From contig CAUDEQ010000041.1 of the NCBI GenBank assembly GCA_958448635.1, positions 1-17,620 on the forward strand: a stretch of DNA of 17,620 nt, read 5' to 3'. Below the pieces are notes generated by a model. The model ran no database searches. It worked only from the letters and a program-made list of their open reading frames with translations, and had not been told where the DNA came from. How positions within the stretch are numbered: position 1 is the first letter of the stretch; every line of letters begins with the position of its first letter. The stretch is from an uncultured Bacillota bacterium (GTDB lineage: Bacteria; Bacillota; Clostridia; Peptostreptococcales; Anaerovoracaceae). This document shows positions 13,681-17,620 of the stretch, in pieces. The position numbers and the translations under genes were made by a program.

Positions 13681-15643
13681 ATTATCTCAGTGGCTGGTCC
13701 TTGCCGCAATTATCGTATTTGTCGCGCTGATATGCCTGTACGGGTTACAATACGATGAGAAACAAATAGACGAGACACGAAACAGAACTGTTTCATTGAA
13801 TAACACACAGAAAAACTATATCAACGAAAACAAAGATGTATCTATATACATAGATGAAGAACTTAGGTATTTGATGACAGGAGAAGACGAAGGCTTCCTT
13901 TACGAGTATTTATGCGAGGTCTTCGCGCCTGTATCTTTGGAAGTCCATTTGACAGATAAAGAGAATGCTGATTGCAGCTTGATGATAATCACTGATGAGA
14001 TACGCTTGGCAAATCTTGAAACCGGCTACACTTCACCTATCTTTCAAATGGATGGTGCGTTTTTTATCCATGAGGAGAGCATTGATAAAAAGCAGCTGTC
14101 CGGTATCGTGGTGAAAAATAGAATGTCCCAAGATGAGCTTGAAAAGATCACATATGGGGAGCATGATCTGGAGTTCACACAAGTAGAGGGGACGACAGAA
14201 GCAGTGGCTGCAGTTAGGGAAGATAAGAAAGACTTTATAATCGGAGATCGCAGTACTGTGATAGATGCAATGGGTGAAGAAACAGATTTTATAATTGCTG
14301 AAGAGTCTATTTACAGCATGAATGTCTGCATAATGACAGATGAAGAAAACGAAGTGCTTTATGGGATACTAAATGAATGTATCTTAAGTGCAGATATGTA
14401 TGGCCTCTCGTATGAGATGGGACAAAAATGGATGGAGGGCAATGCACCTCTGTATATGGATGACAGCTACGAGGATATTTATTTGTTTATCATGATCATT
14501 TTCGCATCTGTTATGATAGTATTCTTTATTTACTATCAGACTAACAAGAATCTGTATCGCGAGCTCAATGACAGAATGATCCAGCTTACTGAGAGCAAGC
14601 AGGAATTGAAGACTACTTTTAACGGAGTAGGATACTATTTGGCCGAACTGGATATGGAAGGAAATATCATAGATATAAATCGTGCTTTTTATGATTTTGT
14701 CAATACTGATACGGCTAATCGTAAGGTATGGGATGTTCTCGATATGGACATAGGCTATAAAGAAGGCCTGAAAAAGCTGACGCAAAAGGCTGCAGAAGGA
14801 GAGCTGGTCAGCGGTATCGAAGTAATGCTTAAAAAACAGACCCTCGTGCTTGATATATTCCCGATTGAAAATGCCAGAGGTACTATAGAAAAGCTTCTAT
14901 TTATGGGAATGGATGTTACCAGAGAGAGGATGGCCGAGCGACAGCTGTTACAAGATAATAAGATGATAGCTGTCGGACAGCTGGCAGCAGGCGTAGCGCA
15001 CGAGATACGAAATCCGCTTGGGCTGATCCGTAATTACTGCTATGTACTGAAGACTATGGATGACCAAAATGTCCGAGATAAAGCTATAGAACAGATAGAA
15101 AAAGCCGTTGACAATTCAGGGCTCATAATCAATAACTTATTGGACTTTTCCAGAATACCATCTCATGATGCACAGCATGTGGATATAGAAGACCATATCA
15201 AGTCATTGATGATCCTCAATAAGAACATCATAAAGAAGAAAAACATAAATGTGCATATCGTTTGTCCGGAAGAAGTCCATACTATACTTTTAACTCAGTC
15301 ATTGGATATGATACTCATCAATTTGATATCCAATGCTACAGACGCTATGCAGGAAAACGGTGAACTTACCATAGCTGTTACAAAGAATGAAGGTTCATTT
15401 GAAATTGAAGTAAAAGATACCGGAGCAGGAATCGACCCTGGTATCATTGAAGAGATCTTTAATCCGTTTTTTACTACCAAAGGCGGCAGTGGCGGTACAG
15501 GGCTGGGCTTATATATAGTATATAATGAAGTGAAAAAGATGAACGGAGAGATCACGGTAGAAAGTACAGTTGGAGAAGGAACTTGCTTCAGCCTTACATT
15601 ACCTTTGATGGAGGCAGATGAGAATGACAAGGAGAATGAATGA
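13670..15643 (+). CDS. Sensor histidine kinase with extracellular solute-binding-like domain and PAS domain
   Basis: A 657-residue membrane kinase. The ATG at 13670 has AAGGGGG at 13657-13663 and overlaps the permease stop, so I prefer it to the GTG at 13637. TM1 is about residues 8-24 and TM2 about 270-289. The roughly 245 residues between them resemble a divergent bacterial extracellular solute-binding protein family 3 domain, as in BvgS-type sensors: NYINENKDVSIYID, YTSPIFQMDGAFFIHE, a lobe-crossing TTEAVAAVREDKKDFIIGD and a final helix. A short helical linker and a PAS domain (about 310-420) follow. The HisKA box is GQLAAGVAHEIRNPLGLIRN with phospho-acceptor His444. The ATPase domain shows Asn551/Asn555, DTGAGI at 583, FNPFFTTK and GGTGLGL at 608. 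All catalytic motifs are intact. It resembles NtrB/AtoS-type kinases that pair with sigma-54 activators, and its partner is the next gene. Confidence 0.9.
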   Translation: MKSKLSQWLVLAAIIVFVALICLYGLQYDEKQIDETRNRTVSLNNTQKNYINENKDVSIYIDEELRYLMTGEDEGFLYEYLCEVFAPVSLEVHLTDKENADCSLMIITDEIRLANLETGYTSPIFQMDGAFFIHEESIDKKQLSGIVVKNRMSQDELEKITYGEHDLEFTQVEGTTEAVAAVREDKKDFIIGDRSTVIDAMGEETDFIIAEESIYSMNVCIMTDEENEVLYGILNECILSADMYGLSYEMGQKWMEGNAPLYMDDSYEDIYLFIMIIFASVMIVFFIYYQTNKNLYRELNDRMIQLTESKQELKTTFNGVGYYLAELDMEGNIIDINRAFYDFVNTDTANRKVWDVLDMDIGYKEGLKKLTQKAAEGELVSGIEVMLKKQTLVLDIFPIENARGTIEKLLFMGMDVTRERMAERQLLQDNKMIAVGQLAAGVAHEIRNPLGLIRNYCYVLKTMDDQNVRDKAIEQIEKAVDNSGLIINNLLDFSRIPSHDAQHVDIEDHIKSLMILNKNIIKKKNINVHIVCPEEVHTILLTQSLDMILINLISNATDAMQENGELTIAVTKNEGSFEIEVKDTGAGIDPGIIEEIFNPFFTTKGGSGGTGLGLYIVYNEVKKMNGEITVESTVGEGTCFSLTLPLMEADENDKENE

Positions 15644-17034
15644 TGATAACAGAGAATATCAGAATACTGGTCGTAGATGATGAACAAGATTACTGTGACG
15701 TCTTAAAGATGATCCTTGAAGCAAAAGGATATCAAGTTATGACATGTAATAATGGGCAGGAGGCACTGGAACTATTAGAAAAGCACAGCTTTGATGTAGT
15801 AGTATCCGATCTCAGTATGCCTGTAATGGATGGACATGAACTTTTATTGGAAATAAAAGCGCGCGGATATGATACAGAAGTTTTGATGCTGACTGCCTTC
15901 GGAACTATAGAAAAAGCTGTAGAGTCCATGAAAGCCGGGGCTTATACATATGTTACAAAAGGCACGGACACCGAGGTCCTCCTCATGGAAATAAAACGTG
16001 TTACGGAAATGAGGAAGGCTACGAAGGAGAATAAGATCCTTAAGGAAACTAATGAGATCCTGAAGGAAAAGCTGGATGAAGGGTATATGCTTCAAAGCAA
16101 CAGCCCTAAGTATAATCAGCTTTTGATGCTGGCAGAACGTGCGGCAGCCAGTGAAGCAAATATCCTCATTTTCGGAGAATCAGGTGCAGGCAAAGAAGTG
16201 CTGGCATCTTTTATCCATGATAAGAGCAATCATAAAAGCGGCAATTTCATGGAACTCAACTGTCAGGCTCTTTCAGAATCAATACTGGAATCCGAACTTT
16301 TCGGACATGAAAAAGGTGCGTTTACAGGAGCCAGCCAAAAAAGGATAGGCCTTTTTGAAGCGGCAAATGGCGGCACCCTTTTCCTTGATGAAATAGGAGG
16401 CGTTTCTGTAAACTTGCAGGCAAAGCTTCTGAAGGCCATAGAGAATAAGATAATATACAGGATGGGAAGCAGCGCACCTATTACCGTTGATTTCAGGCTT
16501 ATCACAGCAACTAACAGAAACCTGAAGGAAGATATGGACAATGAGCTTTTTAGAAGCGATTTGTTCTACAGATTAAGTACCATAGTGCTTGAGCTGCCGC
16601 CTCTCCGTGAACGAAAAGAAGATATACCGTTATTCATAGATTATTTTATTGCGAAATACAGCAAGGCTATGAACAAGGGGAATATCTATATGGATGATAA
16701 AACAAGGCAGCTTTTGATGGATTACGATTACCCGGGCAATGTAAGGGAACTGCGAAACATTATCGAGCGTCTGCTTGTTTTATCTGAACATGGTGAAATC
16801 AAAGAAAAATATTTGCCATCCGAAATTTTATCAGGAAAAAAGATGGATACTGCTGACAAATTATTTGAGACGGATTATACTGATACATTGAAAGAATACC
16901 GCAGCAAGGCAGAGAAAAAATACATAGAAGAGCTGCTGGAGCAGTATCCTAACGATCTGAACAAAGTATCCGAGATCCTCTCCATATCCAGGAGACAGCT
17001 TTTCAATAAGCTGGTGGAATTCGGGCTTAAATAA
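15640..17034 (+). CDS. NtrC-family sigma-54-dependent response regulator
   Basis: A 464-residue activator with all three NtrC domains. The receiver (about 7-120) has Asp13, Asp14, phospho-acceptor Asp57 (VVVSDLSMP), the LTAFGT switch region and the VTKG lysine. The AAA+ domain (about 145-385) has Walker A GESGAGKE at 179-186, the sigma-54 contact loop GAFTGA at 226-231, and Walker B GTLFLDEIG with Asp250/Glu251. A Fis-type helix-turn-helix is at the end (DLNKVSEILSISRRQLFNKL). Intact GAFTGA means it should open sigma-54 promoters. The start overlaps the kinase stop as ATGA; a second ATG at 15643 is better spaced from AAGGAG (15629-15634) and may be used. Likely targets are P1 and P2 upstream of the permeases. 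Confidence 0.93.
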   Translation: MMITENIRILVVDDEQDYCDVLKMILEAKGYQVMTCNNGQEALELLEKHSFDVVVSDLSMPVMDGHELLLEIKARGYDTEVLMLTAFGTIEKAVESMKAGAYTYVTKGTDTEVLLMEIKRVTEMRKATKENKILKETNEILKEKLDEGYMLQSNSPKYNQLLMLAERAAASEANILIFGESGAGKEVLASFIHDKSNHKSGNFMELNCQALSESILESELFGHEKGAFTGASQKRIGLFEAANGGTLFLDEIGGVSVNLQAKLLKAIENKIIYRMGSSAPITVDFRLITATNRNLKEDMDNELFRSDLFYRLSTIVLELPPLRERKEDIPLFIDYFIAKYSKAMNKGNIYMDDKTRQLLMDYDYPGNVRELRNIIERLLVLSEHGEIKEKYLPSEILSGKKMDTADKLFETDYTDTLKEYRSKAEKKYIEELLEQYPNDLNKVSEILSISRRQLFNKLVEFGLK

Positions 17035-17067
17035 CAAGTTGAAGAATCAAAAAAGGAAGTAACTGTA

Positions 17068-17571
17068 ATGACTGTTTTTTATTTGGCTTTAGCAATAATT
17101 TCAGGATTATGTATGGCTTTTCAGAGTCCTACGAATGCAACATTATCGAGATATACAGGCAATCTTCAGGCAACATGTGTCAGCTTCGGAGGCGGTGCAA
17201 TTTGTCTGTTAATACTGATGATTGCCATTGGTACAGGGGATATCACTCAGGTAGGAAATGCTGAATGGTGGCAGCTGCTGGGCGGAGTATATGGAGTATG
17301 TATCGTGCTGGCAATAACTTTCGCTATGCCTCGTCTCGGTGCGGCTCTCACATCTACTATCCTCATGCTGGGACAGATCAGTATGGGAGCAGTTATCGAT
17401 ACTTTCGGACTCATGCAAATGGCACAAATGCCATTGGAAACAGGCAGAGTGCTGGGATGCCTCATGGTGCTTATAGGGATCATCCTTGTATATATCGGAA
17501 AGAAAAAGCAGGAGTCGGGCAAGAGCAGAGTAAACTGTACCCCATGTCAAGGACAAATAATTAGAGGTTGA
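17068..17571 (+). CDS. YdcZ/DUF606-type DMT-superfamily transporter, C-terminal end altered
   Basis: A hydrophobic protein of 167 codons with about five membrane helices, resembling the YdcZ (DUF606) branch of the drug/metabolite transporter superfamily. Recognisable stretches are AFQSPTNATLSRYTG near the N-terminus, a central WWQLLGGVYGV, and a final ETGRVLGCLMVLIGIILVYIGKK helix. An AAGGAAG site lies upstream of the ATG, and the gene starts 33 bases after the response regulator, so it may be co-transcribed. The last 11 or so codons (from 17536) fall in sequence that looks like an insertion-sequence end, so the natural stop codon has probably been replaced; the fold itself appears complete. 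YdcZ proteins often occur as adjacent pairs, and no partner is visible before the window ends. Confidence 0.75.
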   Translation: MTVFYLALAIISGLCMAFQSPTNATLSRYTGNLQATCVSFGGGAICLLILMIAIGTGDITQVGNAEWWQLLGGVYGVCIVLAITFAMPRLGAALTSTILMLGQISMGAVIDTFGLMQMAQMPLETGRVLGCLMVLIGIILVYIGKKKQESGKSRVNCTPCQGQIIRG

Positions 17572-17620
17572 CCCTGTAAACTGGACATGCCCAAATAGAT
17601 TTGCCCATGATACTGGACAT
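17536..17620. mobile_element. Possible left end of an insertion sequence (partial)
   Basis: From 17536 the sequence reads TGTACCCCATGTCAAGGACA, a TG...CA terminal pattern like those of IS3-family ends. It is followed by short repeats: GTAAACTG at 17530-17537 and 17576-17583, ACTGGACAT at 17580-17588 and again at the window end, and GCCCA twice around CAAATAGATTTG. Repeated transposase-binding motifs near an element end would look like this. No transposase frame is in view, so the call rests on the terminal pattern alone. Confidence 0.4.

Overview
The window looks like a chromosomal segment of an anaerobic Gram-positive bacterium of the class Clostridia. Three things point that way: strong AGGAGG-type ribosome binding sites throughout, an L10-leader attenuator before rplJ, and a complete Ech-type energy-converting [NiFe] hydrogenase. 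The two-permease locus would suit an amino-acid-fermenting lineage. The genus cannot be fixed from sequence alone. All convincing genes lie on the + strand.

Region 1 (40-6003) is a compact six-gene operon, echABCDEF, for a membrane-bound group 4 (Ech) hydrogenase. It encodes a NuoL-like proton-pumping subunit, a NuoH-like anchor, the [4Fe-4S] small subunit, a NuoC-like subunit, the Ni-Fe large subunit and a ferredoxin-like subunit. The last is unusual: EchF is about 385 residues with eight cysteine motifs for [4Fe-4S] clusters and long Ala/Glu/Lys linkers, where a normal EchF is short and carries two clusters. The complex would couple reduced ferredoxin to H2 and an ion gradient. A strong intrinsic terminator closes the operon.

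Region 2 (6090-9763) is the conserved transcription/translation block rpmG-secE-nusG-rplK-rplA-rplJ-rplL. It starts from a near-consensus sigma-A promoter, has a probable L1 autoregulatory RNA between rplK and rplA and an L10 leader with attenuator before rplJ, and ends in a clean terminator. rpoB/rpoC, the usual next genes, are absent from the remaining 8 kb.

Region 3 (9709-10697) is nearly 1 kb without a protein gene, but dense in signals. In order it holds a sigma-A promoter plus terminator that could make a small RNA, an AT-rich stretch, a sigma-54 (-24/-12) promoter driving a 7-codon ORF that runs into a terminator, a hairpin-rich repeat-like block starting with a tRNA T-arm-like fragment, inverted repeats that could be enhancer sites, and a second sigma-54 promoter before the first permease.

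Region 4 (10698-17034) holds two tandem paralogous APC permeases, a sensor histidine kinase with an extracellular solute-binding-like domain, and an NtrC-family response regulator with the sigma-54 contact motif GAFTGA. The last three genes are tightly packed or overlapping. The simplest model is a self-contained circuit: an external solute is sensed by the kinase, the regulator is phosphorylated, and sigma-54 promoters upstream drive the permeases and perhaps the regulators.

Region 5 (17068-17620) is a YdcZ/DUF606-type membrane transporter whose extreme C-terminus runs into sequence resembling the end of an insertion sequence, cut off by the window edge.
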